From NCBI GenBank assembly GCA_027343965.1, contig DAHWJX010000004.1, positions 1 to 24,986 on the forward strand: DNA of 24,986 nt, in the 5' to 3' direction. Position numbers and translations under genes: made by a program. Source of the DNA: JAKACU01 sp021821185 (GTDB lineage Bacteria > Bacillota > Bacilli > Alicyclobacillales > SLC66). Below are positions 8,802 through 15,933 of the stretch, in pieces; the first letter of the stretch is position 1, and the number at the start of each line of letters is the position of its first letter. The notes beneath the pieces are model-generated. The model searched no databases, was not told where the DNA came from, and worked only from the letters and a program-made list of their open reading frames with translations.

Positions 8802-9782
8802 TTACAAAACTAACACACGATCCAGACCTTTAAGTACCCGATCCGATGAAGGAAGCCAAATCTCTTCAGCCATGGCAAATGGATACACCGTATCTGGAGC
8901 GGCGATACGTAAAACGGGACCTTCAAGATAATACAGTGCATGTTCATTGATTTGTGCCATCACTTCTGCAGCGATACCCGATTTTTTTTGCGCTTCTTGC
9001 AACACAACTGCACGATGCGTCTTTTTAATCGATGTGGTAATCGTCTCAATGTCAATCGGGCTTACTGTGCGAAGATCGATAACTTCCGCTTGAATTCCTT
9101 TTGTTTTTGCCCAGTCATCCGCAGCTTTTATAGCTGTCTGCACCATGGCTCCATAAGTCACGACTGTAACGTCTTTTCCTTCGCGAACTACATTCGCTTG
9201 ACCAAGCGAAACGGTATACGCTTCTTCTGGGACTTCCTGACGAAAAGACCGGTATAATTTCATGTGCTCCATGAAAAATACAGGATCGTCGTCCCTGATG
9301 GCCGAGATAAGCAATCCCTTAGCATCATAGGGATTCGATGGGATCACAACTTTAATCCCTGGCGATTGAGCAAGCAGCCCTTCTAGGCTATCAGCGTGCA
9401 ACTCAGGCGTTTTAACCCCACCGCCAAATGGTGTTCGGTACACAATCGGACAAGAATACCTGCCAGAAGAACGATAGCGCATGCGAGCGGCCTGACCCAC
9501 AATCTCATCCATCGCTTCAAACGTGAAACCGATGAATTGAATTTCCGCGATCGGCCGAAACCCTTGAACGGCAAGTCCTGTTGCTAACCCGGCTATGCCT
9601 GATTCGGCAAGCGGTGTATCGAACACACGATTTTCGCCAAACTTCTTTTGCAAACCGTCCGTCGCACGAAATACGCCGCCGCTTTGCCCCACGTCCTCTC
9701 CGAATAAAAGCACCCGCTCATCGCGTGCGAGTTCCACATCCATCGCATTGGTTATCGCTTGAATCATTGTCATTTGCGCCAT
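8802..9782 (-). CDS. pdhB: pyruvate dehydrogenase E1 component, beta subunit
   Basis: Pairs with E1-alpha to decarboxylate pyruvate with thiamine diphosphate. The 326-residue length and the motifs GEDVGQSGGVFRAT, FDTPLAESGIAG and YRTPFGGGVKTPELH are typical of the family, as is the C-terminal transketolase domain (RTVSPIDIETI). The ATG start is two bases after the pdhA stop (TGATCATGG), implying coupled translation. Confidence 0.96.
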   Translation of the reverse strand: MAQMTMIQAITNAMDVELARDERVLLFGEDVGQSGGVFRATDGLQKKFGENRVFDTPLAESGIAGLATGLAVQGFRPIAEIQFIGFTFEAMDEIVGQAARMRYRSSGRYSCPIVYRTPFGGGVKTPELHADSLEGLLAQSPGIKVVIPSNPYDAKGLLISAIRDDDPVFFMEHMKLYRSFRQEVPEEAYTVSLGQANVVREGKDVTVVTYGAMVQTAIKAADDWAKTKGIQAEVIDLRTVSPIDIETITTSIKKTHRAVVLQEAQKKSGIAAEVMAQINEHALYYLEGPVLRIAAPDTVYPFAMAEEIWLPSSDRVLKGLDRVLVL

Positions 9783-9784
9783 GA

Positions 9785-10861
9785 TCAGTGCCCCTCTCCC
9801 TCTGCAAACTCCGCCTTTTGCGCGATAAGATCTTGTGGCAATTGCGCAAACATCGAATCAATCAAACCTTCGACAGTCATCTTTGGCACGGCATCTGCTT
9901 TGGCTAACGCGTCATTAACAGCCGCTTTTGCTTCTTCAATTGTCTTTTCTTCATCAGATACCGACCACAGTTGTTGCTTTTCTAAAAAAGCACGCAAGCG
10001 TACTAACGGATCTTTTTTTTGCCAACTTTCTTCAAGTTCTTTTGTGCGATAGCGCGTCGGATCATCGCCGCTCATCGTATGAGGACCATAGCGAAAGGTA
10101 ATTGACTCGATCAGACCAGGACCATGTCCCGCACGAGCCCGTTCTACCGTCTGTTTGGTAGCTGCATACACTGCCAAAGCATCCATACCATCTACTTGAA
10201 TGCTAGGCATGCCAGCGGCAACCGCTTTTGACGCCAACGTTGTAGCAGCCGTTTGCTTAGCTACGGGAACAGAAATCGCAAATTGATTGTTTTGCACGAT
10301 AAATACCGCAGGCAATTGATATGCCCCGGAAAAATTGATTCCTTCATAAAAGTCACCTTGTGATGTACCGCCATCGCCGATATAGGTTAGGGCAACCCGC
10401 TTTTCTTGTTTTAGCTTAAAGGCCATCGCAATACCTGCGGCTTGCACGATTTGTGCGCCAATGATAATTTGCGGCATCAGTACGTTAACACCCTTTGGCA
10501 CTTGACCGCCTGCTTGATGACCGCGGGAATAAAGGAAAGCTTGATACATTGGAAATCCATGCCAAACAGACTGAGGGATATCTCGATAACTTGGTAAAAT
10601 GAAATCTTCTTTTGTCGTGGCAAATTCACTAGCAATCATCGAAGCTTCTTGCCCAGCTACAGGCGCATAAAAACCCAATCGACCTTGCCGAGTCAATTTG
10701 ACAGCGCGCTGATCCCAGATCCGGGTAAATACCATCCGTCGCATCAATTCGCGCAATTCATCGTTTTGCAGCGCTGGAATCCTATCTGGATTTGTAACGT
10801 TACCTTCTTCATCTAAAATCTGCAGATATTGTACAGGCTTTTCTTGCAGTGTGGAACTCAT
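9785..10861 (-). CDS. pdhA: pyruvate dehydrogenase E1 component, alpha subunit
   Basis: First gene of the operon; its product binds thiamine diphosphate and decarboxylates pyruvate. The cofactor motif begins GDGGTSQGDFYEG and ends with NN about 30 residues later. The phosphorylation-loop-like YGPHTMSGDDPTRYR is present, as in bacterial E1-alpha. The start is the ATG at 10861 (358 residues) because GAGG lies eight bases upstream; the reading frame can be extended three codons to a GTG that overlaps that site. A branched-chain 2-oxoacid complex is the alternative, less likely because no such pathway genes are near. Confidence 0.95.
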   Translation of the reverse strand: MSSTLQEKPVQYLQILDEEGNVTNPDRIPALQNDELRELMRRMVFTRIWDQRAVKLTRQGRLGFYAPVAGQEASMIASEFATTKEDFILPSYRDIPQSVWHGFPMYQAFLYSRGHQAGGQVPKGVNVLMPQIIIGAQIVQAAGIAMAFKLKQEKRVALTYIGDGGTSQGDFYEGINFSGAYQLPAVFIVQNNQFAISVPVAKQTAATTLASKAVAAGMPSIQVDGMDALAVYAATKQTVERARAGHGPGLIESITFRYGPHTMSGDDPTRYRTKELEESWQKKDPLVRLRAFLEKQQLWSVSDEEKTIEEAKAAVNDALAKADAVPKMTVEGLIDSMFAQLPQDLIAQKAEFAEGEGH

Positions 10862-10910
10862 CAAAGTCACCTCGGCCTACATAATAGTCTTTATGGAGTA
10901 GTTAATTAGG

Positions 10911-10962
10911 ATTATAATACAGTTCGCAAATTTAGTATAGTACAGATGCTATTTTATTGAAA
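10911..10962 (-). promoter_or_regulatory. probable pdh operon promoter region
   Basis: An AT-rich stretch with two minus-strand -10 candidates: TATACT (10939-10934), which has a weak -35 TTTCAA (10962-10957) at 17 bases, and TATAAT (10916-10911), which has no recognisable -35. Either would give a leader of about 40-65 bases. Confidence 0.4.
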
Positions 10963-10967
10963 ATTAT

Positions 10968-10996
10968 TTGCTTGCACAGCATGTTCCTGTTATAAC
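10968..10996 (+). promoter_or_regulatory. promoter of the esterase gene
   Basis: TTGCTT (10968-10973), 17 bases, TATAAC (10991-10996), about 35 bases upstream of a strong AAGGAGGA site. Confidence 0.5.
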
Positions 10997-11038
10997 GATC
11001 ATTGTGTACACCATTCGTCAAGAAGGAGGACTGGTTTC

Positions 11039-11758
11039 ATGGCAGCGTCATCACTCAATCGAACAATTGAGGGTCATACTCTTTTTAGCGAACATCTTAA
11101 AGAAGATCGGCTAGTAAAAGTTTACTTGCCGCCCAATTACGATCGCACTAGAAAATACCCGATTTTATACTGCCACGATGGTAATGAATTTTTTACGCAT
11201 GGTCGAATTGCGACTATTGCGACGCATATGATCGAAAAGGAATTGATTGCTCCTATGCTCATTGCAGGCATTGCTGTATCACCACAGCACCGCACTGACG
11301 ACTATTCCTTAGACGGGGCGCGCAACGAAGAGTATGTCCGATTTGTCGGTGAACAATGTATTCCTTTTGTTGAATCATGCTATCCTATTGCAACAGAGGC
11401 ACGTTATATGGCTGGTATTTCTTTAGGCGCCGTAGTCACGCTGATCCTGCATGCACGCAACCCTGAGTATTTTTCGCACTTAATGCTGTTCTCGACTGCA
11501 CTTCGAAAGCCTGTGTTATCATGGCTTAAAGAAGCGCCATTGTCGACAAAAGTCAAAGCCTACATGCTGATTGGTACAGAAGAGGATCGGGCGCAAACTC
11601 CGATAGGTGTTTTTGACTTTTTACATCCCAATGAAGAGGGGCGTTACCTCTTGCGGGATAAAGGGATCGAGACAACATTCGTGGAAAGTCCGGGGTCTCA
11701 CATCTGGGGATTCTGGCAAAAGCATCTTCCACATGGTTTTTTGTGGTTACAGTCATAG
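11039..11758 (+). CDS. alpha/beta-hydrolase esterase, Fes/YbbA (esterase D-like) family
   Basis: A 239-residue cytoplasmic hydrolase without signal peptide. The nucleophile is S128 in GISLGA (GxSxG type), preceded by the family-typical YLPPNYDRTRKYPILYCHDG. The acid is probably in IGTEED, and the histidine in PGSHIWGFW near the C-terminus. Relatives act on siderophore esters, S-formylglutathione-like thioesters or simple esters; substrate cannot be told here. The ATG has AAGGAGGA eight bases upstream. It is divergent from pdhA and reads towards kimA. The frame stays open for 46 codons beyond its TAG stop (see 11762-11899). Confidence 0.85.
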   Translation: MAASSLNRTIEGHTLFSEHLKEDRLVKVYLPPNYDRTRKYPILYCHDGNEFFTHGRIATIATHMIEKELIAPMLIAGIAVSPQHRTDDYSLDGARNEEYVRFVGEQCIPFVESCYPIATEARYMAGISLGAVVTLILHARNPEYFSHLMLFSTALRKPVLSWLKEAPLSTKVKAYMLIGTEEDRAQTPIGVFDFLHPNEEGRYLLRDKGIETTFVESPGSHIWGFWQKHLPHGFLWLQS

Positions 11759-11761
11759 ATA

Positions 11762-11899
11762 GTGCAAGCTTTGGCAACATTGAGTGAGCAGGGGATCGAT
11801 TGGCAAGCGCCACATCGTCTCGCTTCTCGCCAAGCGATATGTAAACGTAACCATGGCCATTTCGGGCAGTTGCCTTGTTTTACAATTCCGTTACAATAA
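11762..11899 (+). other. short open frame after the esterase stop
   Basis: In the same frame as the esterase, after the TAG at 11756-11758 and one ATA codon, GTG opens a frame of 45 codons containing HRLASRQAICKRNHGHFGQL and ending in TAA. There is no ribosome binding site before the GTG. It may be chance, a remnant of a longer C-terminus, or a tail reached by stop read-through. The same stretch can fold (TTGGC-AAGCG with CGCTT-GCCAA, about 11799-11833). I do not recognise it. Confidence 0.2.
11870..11897 (+). promoter_or_regulatory. possible kimA promoter
   Basis: TTGCCT (11870-11875), 16 bases, TACAAT (11892-11897), about 80 bases before the chosen kimA start. Apart from this and the short frame above, the 219-base gap holds no recognisable riboswitch. 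Confidence 0.35.
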
Positions 11900-11977
11900 T
11901 CATGTTTTTGAATAGGGCCATACTATGCAACAGTATCGCGCCTCAAATTCGTGGTACTGGAGGAGCCGCTCATATCC

Positions 11978-13888
11978 ATGTATACAGAATGGCAATGGAT
12001 ACATCCTGTTTTTATCGCACTGGCCATCATAGCTATCCCCTACGCACTCATCAACTTTGGGTCGTTGAAGCGGGTCCTAATCGGTCGCCCTATTCGTTCA
12101 CGCGAATTGGCTGATGATCATCGTAAACTACTATGGTTCGTTGCCTTACCTATATTAGCTGCTGATTTATATTCTTCTGTCGCTTATGGACCAGAAGCAG
12201 GGATAACTGAACTTGTAGGGCTTGGCCCTTCCGCAAAATGGATCATTCTCCCGATCACGCTTTTAACTGTCTTACTTCTCGGCATGTTAATCACATCCTA
12301 TATCATGGGCGTGATGGCCTACCCTAGCGGCGGCGGTGCTTACGCCATAGCCAAAGACAATTTTAAGCACTCTATTGTATCGCTAATCGCTGCGAGTTCT
12401 TTATTAATTGACTATGTCTTGACCGTTGCCGTGTCAGTTTCTGCTGGTGTTCAAGCAATCGCATCGGCTTACCCAGCCATTGAACCTCGAGCAACGCTTC
12501 TATCGATCTTATGCATCTTCATCATTCTGGTGGTTAATTTACGCGGCGTATCCGAATCGGCTACAATTTTTGCATGGCCCACCATACTTTTTATGCTGTT
12601 TATGTTTCTTATCATTGCCCTTGGATTTTCCGATGAACTGCAACATGGGTTTATCCAGCCGCATACGCCTCCATTTGGCGTTATCCCAAAAGCACTGAGT
12701 ACGCTATTGGTCCTTAAGGCGTTTAGCTCAGCTTGTTCTGCCCTAACCGGTCTTGAAACCATATCCAACGCAGTGCCAATTTTTCGCAAGCCGTCCGAAC
12801 GTGGTGCGATTAAAGCTTATATCGCCCTTGGAGTAATTACCGGTGTCACGTTGCTAGGTTTTGCTTACCATCTTTACGTCATGGGTATTAGTGTCAATCC
12901 CAGTCAAACGATGCTCTCTCAATTGTCCGCCTTATACCTGGGTCACGGTTTTTTGTTTCAGGTCATGTCTTGGACTACGTTTATCGTACTCATTCTTGCG
13001 GCGAATTCGACTTTCACGGGATTCCCGCAGTTGGCTGCACTTGTGGCTGGTGATGGATTTTTACCGCGAGCTCTTTCCCTTCGCGGCGATCGCCTAGGGT
13101 ACTCAAATGGCATGCTTGTGCTAGCCGCCTTATCCGCCTTGCTCATTGAAACATTCAGTGCACAGACAAACGCACTCATTCCGCTATATGCTATCGGTGT
13201 GTTCGTAGCATTCACGGTAGCACAACTGGGTCTCACACGACGCTGGTACCACGTGCGTGGTTCGCATTGGAAAGTGAAAGCGACAATTAATTCCATTGGA
13301 TCCCTTGTCACTGCTTTGGTTGCCATTATCTTTGCGGTAACCAAATTCACCAGCGGCGCCTGGATTGTTTTAATTATCCTGCCGCTCCTCGTCATCAGCG
13401 CTTTAGCGATTCGACGTCACTACAATCAAATCGCCAATGAACTACGGATCAATTTACAGGAAATGCATCCTACAGAGCATCAGGTGATCTCGATTGTGAT
13501 GATATCGAGCATTAATCGCGTCGTTCTAAACACCCTATCATTTGCTCAATCCATTCATACAGACGTGATCGCGTTGTATATCGGGTTTAATGATGAATCT
13601 CTTGAAAAAATGGAGAGGAAGTGGGAGGAGTGGGGAAGCCCTTGTCGGTTGGTTACCATAAAAAGCGAATACCGTTCTTTACTCATACCGATGTCCCGCT
13701 TTATCAAACGCATCGAATTATGGACCGGGGGTAAGCCAGATCATATTCACGTTCTTATACCTCAATTCATTCCCAAAAAATCCTGGCATTTTATCTTGCA
13801 CAATCAGACTTCGTTCATGATGCGTGCCTGGTTGTTGCGGCATAAAGACGTCATCGTAACCACGTTACCTTATCATCTTCATAACTGA
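11978..13888 (+). CDS. kimA: KimA-like potassium importer (KUP-type APC transporter)
   Basis: A membrane K+ importer of the APC superfamily. The membrane part (about 1-470, roughly 12 helices) closely follows Bacillus KimA (YdaO), with SSVAYGPEA, YPSGGGAYAIAKDNF, LLIDYVLTVAVSVSAG, LRGVSESATIFAWP, LKAFSSACSALTGLE and RGDRLGYSNG. A cytoplasmic C-terminal domain (about 480-636) follows, as in KimA, where it binds c-di-AMP. I chose the ATG at 11978 (636 residues) because GGAGGAG lies 12 bases upstream, inside a GTG-started longer frame. In Bacillus kimA is controlled by a c-di-AMP riboswitch; none is visible here. It ends in a good terminator. A general amino-acid permease is much less likely. 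Confidence 0.9.
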   Translation: MYTEWQWIHPVFIALAIIAIPYALINFGSLKRVLIGRPIRSRELADDHRKLLWFVALPILAADLYSSVAYGPEAGITELVGLGPSAKWIILPITLLTVLLLGMLITSYIMGVMAYPSGGGAYAIAKDNFKHSIVSLIAASSLLIDYVLTVAVSVSAGVQAIASAYPAIEPRATLLSILCIFIILVVNLRGVSESATIFAWPTILFMLFMFLIIALGFSDELQHGFIQPHTPPFGVIPKALSTLLVLKAFSSACSALTGLETISNAVPIFRKPSERGAIKAYIALGVITGVTLLGFAYHLYVMGISVNPSQTMLSQLSALYLGHGFLFQVMSWTTFIVLILAANSTFTGFPQLAALVAGDGFLPRALSLRGDRLGYSNGMLVLAALSALLIETFSAQTNALIPLYAIGVFVAFTVAQLGLTRRWYHVRGSHWKVKATINSIGSLVTALVAIIFAVTKFTSGAWIVLIILPLLVISALAIRRHYNQIANELRINLQEMHPTEHQVISIVMISSINRVVLNTLSFAQSIHTDVIALYIGFNDESLEKMERKWEEWGSPCRLVTIKSEYRSLLIPMSRFIKRIELWTGGKPDHIHVLIPQFIPKKSWHFILHNQTSFMMRAWLLRHKDVIVTTLPYHLHN

Positions 13889-13898
13889 GACAGTGTTG

Positions 13899-13929
13899 GC
13901 CAGCGCAACTTAGCGCTGGCTATTGTTTT
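13899..13929 (+). terminator. terminator of kimA
   Basis: A perfect 8-bp stem, GCCAGCGC/GCGCTGGC, with a 6-base loop, then TATTGTTTT, ten bases after the kimA stop. There is no T-run in the other direction. Confidence 0.85.
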
Positions 13930-13952
13930 GAGTCATCCAATTTACCAAATAA

Positions 13953-14492
13953 CTATTCAAGTCGGAGTAGCTCATCTTCGATAAGTTCCAATTGCGCATG
14001 TTCAGCTGTTTCATTCTTTTTGACAAAAAGCAACAAGCGCATGGCAAGAAGTGAATTGCGTACTTCATTGACAAATGACCACGGCACGACTTTAGCATCG
14101 TGTATGGAATCCGCAAGTTGCGTTCGTCTTTCCACGGCAAGATGCTTGTGTTGACGACCAAGCCAGGCAATATAGGTGTAGCCCATGATCTGAATCAAGA
14201 TCACCGGAAAATTGCTGATGGGCATACCTTCACGAAAAAAATGAATCGACGTGATAATCAAACCACCGAGAACGGCCGGTACAAAACCAACTACATAACC
14301 CATGGCCCCTGCAAGTACAGCCTCGATCCCCAAATCCGGGTTATGCGTAGCAATGCCCCAGATGAGCAAGACCGTTCCTATAAGAGCGGCAATTAAAGTA
14401 GCGCGTGAACGCAAATTATCCAGTACCCATGAGTCAGTACGCTCAACGATAATCTGGATCCAAAGCCACACTGATTTTATGATCCGCCTCAT
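13953..14492 (-). CDS. membrane protein with a degenerate HisKA-like C-terminus
   Basis: About 179 residues. Hydrophobic segments lie at about 30-50, 58-85 and 88-112, and a soluble C-terminal part follows. The last 45 residues (SFVNEVRNSLLAMRLLLF, then ELIEDELLRLE at the end) have the pattern of the dimerisation helices of sporulation-type histidine kinases (HEIRNPL...RGFLQLL, then a second helix ending EELDRIE). The phosphorylated histidine is replaced by asparagine and there is no ATPase domain. It may be a kinase remnant or a membrane partner of kinases; the resemblance was judged by eye. The start at ATG 14492 is preferred over the TTG at 14537, because TGGAGG lies nine bases before it. 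It is convergent with kimA and lies downstream of the CDF gene. Confidence 0.6.
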   Translation of the reverse strand: MRRIIKSVWLWIQIIVERTDSWVLDNLRSRATLIAALIGTVLLIWGIATHNPDLGIEAVLAGAMGYVVGFVPAVLGGLIITSIHFFREGMPISNFPVILIQIMGYTYIAWLGRQHKHLAVERRTQLADSIHDAKVVPWSFVNEVRNSLLAMRLLLFVKKNETAEHAQLELIEDELLRLE

Positions 14493-14516
14493 CTGGACAT
14501 TCCTCCAAAATGCATT

Positions 14517-14530
14517 CCCTACGTTTAGGG
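14517..14530. promoter_or_regulatory. small palindrome upstream of 14492 gene
   Basis: CCCTACGTTTAGGG, 5-bp arms with a 4-base centre, 25 bases upstream of the chosen start. It could be a protein site or a weak hairpin in the leader; function unknown. Confidence 0.25.
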
Positions 14531-14560
14531 TAGACAATGAACGAATGTTTTACATGACAT

Positions 14561-14606
14561 AAAACAACCGCACTTACTAGTCCATGGGGACTAAGCGCGA
14601 TTGTTT
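14561..14606 (-). terminator. terminator-like hairpin after the CDF gene
   Basis: A long imperfect hairpin (AAACAA/TTGTTT at the base, GTCC/GGAC at the top, loop CCAT) flanked by TTGTTTTATG on the minus strand, seven bases after the CDF stop. The near-symmetric ends could also work in the other direction. Confidence 0.6.
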
Positions 14607-14612
14607 GCCATA

Positions 14613-15509
14613 TCATGAATGCCAACCCATCCTAACATGTGGAAAACCTTGATGTAGCGGATTTTCTCCACATTCAAACTGCACTGACGTATGAACGATG
14701 TAAAATTTGGCCAGTAATATTTTCTCGATCTCATCAAGCATAAGGTCAGTTTGCGCAACCCTTGTATCCGCACTCACAACGACATGCAAAGACGCAGCAA
14801 ACTCGGTGTCAGAAACGCCCCAAATATGCACATCATGGACGGCAACAACACCTGCCATGATACGTATATGATCGGCGACAACATCGACGTCGATCAACCG
14901 CGGCGTACCTTCCATCAAAATGAGCAAAGCTTCACGCACGATTCGCCAAGACGTATACATCATAATCGCGACAAGCAACAAGCTGATCGCAGGATCTAGC
15001 CAATCAAGATGCGTGAGCCAAATCCCCACCGCCGAAAGTATAACCCCCAATGAGACGATAGCATCACCAGCAAAATGCACCAAGGCGCTACGAATGTTCA
15101 AGTTTGTGCCGCCAACATACAACGTCGTTACAATAGTTGCGTTAACGAAAAAGGAAATAAGTGCCGCCGCCAACATCCAAATCGGATTAATAGAGACAGG
15201 ATGAAAAAAACGCAACAGCGTTTCAAAAGAGACAATCAAAGACAGCAAGATCAGGGAGACGCCATTGACGAAGGCGGCAACAACCGTACCGCGAGAATAG
15301 CCAAAACTCATCGCTTTAGTACTGGGCTTATGTGCTATACGCTGTGCATACAACGTGATAATAGCAGCCAAAAGGTCTGTGCCTACATGAGCCGCATCAG
15401 ATAGTAGAGCCACGCTATGCGACAGCATGGACGCGATCAACTCAAAAGCCAATAAAACAGCGACAAGGCCGCTTACCACCCACATCTTGCGCTCCGAAGG
15501 CAACTCCAC
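14613..15509 (-). CDS. CDF-family cation efflux protein (Zn2+/Co2+/Cd2+ type)
   Basis: A proton-coupled metal exporter of the inner membrane. Six hydrophobic segments are followed by a cytoplasmic domain of about 85 residues. The transport site is of the HD-HD type: H41/D45 in SDAAHVGTD and H145/D149 in HFAGD, which usually indicates Zn2+ over Mn2+ or Fe2+. The family's GYxRxEvLAA is here GYSRGTVVAA, so the acidic residue is lost. The C-terminal domain has HDVHIWGVS. Start is uncertain: the GTG at 15509 is only two bases after GAGGAGG, while the TTG at 15503 (eight bases) or the ATG at 15485 (GGAG, six bases) are better spaced. There is no histidine-rich loop. Confidence 0.9.
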   Translation of the reverse strand: MELPSERKMWVVSGLVAVLLAFELIASMLSHSVALLSDAAHVGTDLLAAIITLYAQRIAHKPSTKAMSFGYSRGTVVAAFVNGVSLILLSLIVSFETLLRFFHPVSINPIWMLAAALISFFVNATIVTTLYVGGTNLNIRSALVHFAGDAIVSLGVILSAVGIWLTHLDWLDPAISLLLVAIMMYTSWRIVREALLILMEGTPRLIDVDVVADHIRIMAGVVAVHDVHIWGVSDTEFAASLHVVVSADTRVAQTDLMLDEIEKILLAKFYIVHTSVQFECGENPLHQGFPHVRMGWHS

Positions 15510-15612
15510 CGCCTCCTCATGCAGGAACTATGGAACCTTCTATTATCGTCTCATTATCAACATGGGCTACACTACATCTGAATGAACTATTAACGATAGT
15601 CCATGTGGATTA

Positions 15613-15933
15613 TCACTCTACTACATTGCGTATGCGTGTAATAAACATTTCCAATCTCGGACGAATGCGACGCATCCAGTCTATATCATCAATGGCATCC
15701 AAATACGTTGCAATCAAAGCATCATAGATACTGTGCCCTTCCCACCACAGTCTAAAACAATCACACATGAAATCGTCAGATAACGCCTTCGTTTGTTCAC
15801 CAAATAGTAACAATTTCCTTTCAATGTCATGGGCATCCATCTCACGGTTTGCTTCCATCAAGTATTTACTATAGGCGATTATGTCACGAAGGATTGCACG
15901 ATCCTGCAACGTCACTTTCATGATCAACCACAC
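15613..15933 (-). CDS. small helical protein of unknown function, coupled to the c-di-GMP gene
   Basis: 106 residues, predominantly charged and amphipathic, with no membrane segment or signal peptide. It includes CDCFRLWWEGHSIYDAL and an acidic DAIDDIDWMRRIRP. I do not recognise a family. The GTG start at 15933 lies six bases after AAGGA and overlaps the last ten bases of the upstream GGDEF-EAL gene (stop at 15924), which indicates translational coupling; an ATG at 15921 is the alternative. The coupling suggests that the product works with that enzyme, for instance as an adaptor or receiver partner, but this is inference. Confidence 0.65.
   Translation of the reverse strand: MWLIMKVTLQDRAILRDIIAYSKYLMEANREMDAHDIERKLLLFGEQTKALSDDFMCDCFRLWWEGHSIYDALIATYLDAIDDIDWMRRIRPRLEMFITRIRNVVE

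Noticed and set aside
11759..11977. ydaO-type c-di-AMP riboswitch before kimA
   Set aside because: None of the recognisable conserved segments could be found; only a modest imperfect hairpin is present.
12958..13395. 145-codon minus-strand open frame inside kimA
   Set aside because: Antisense shadow of a strongly conserved transporter; no ribosome site and no recognisable protein features.
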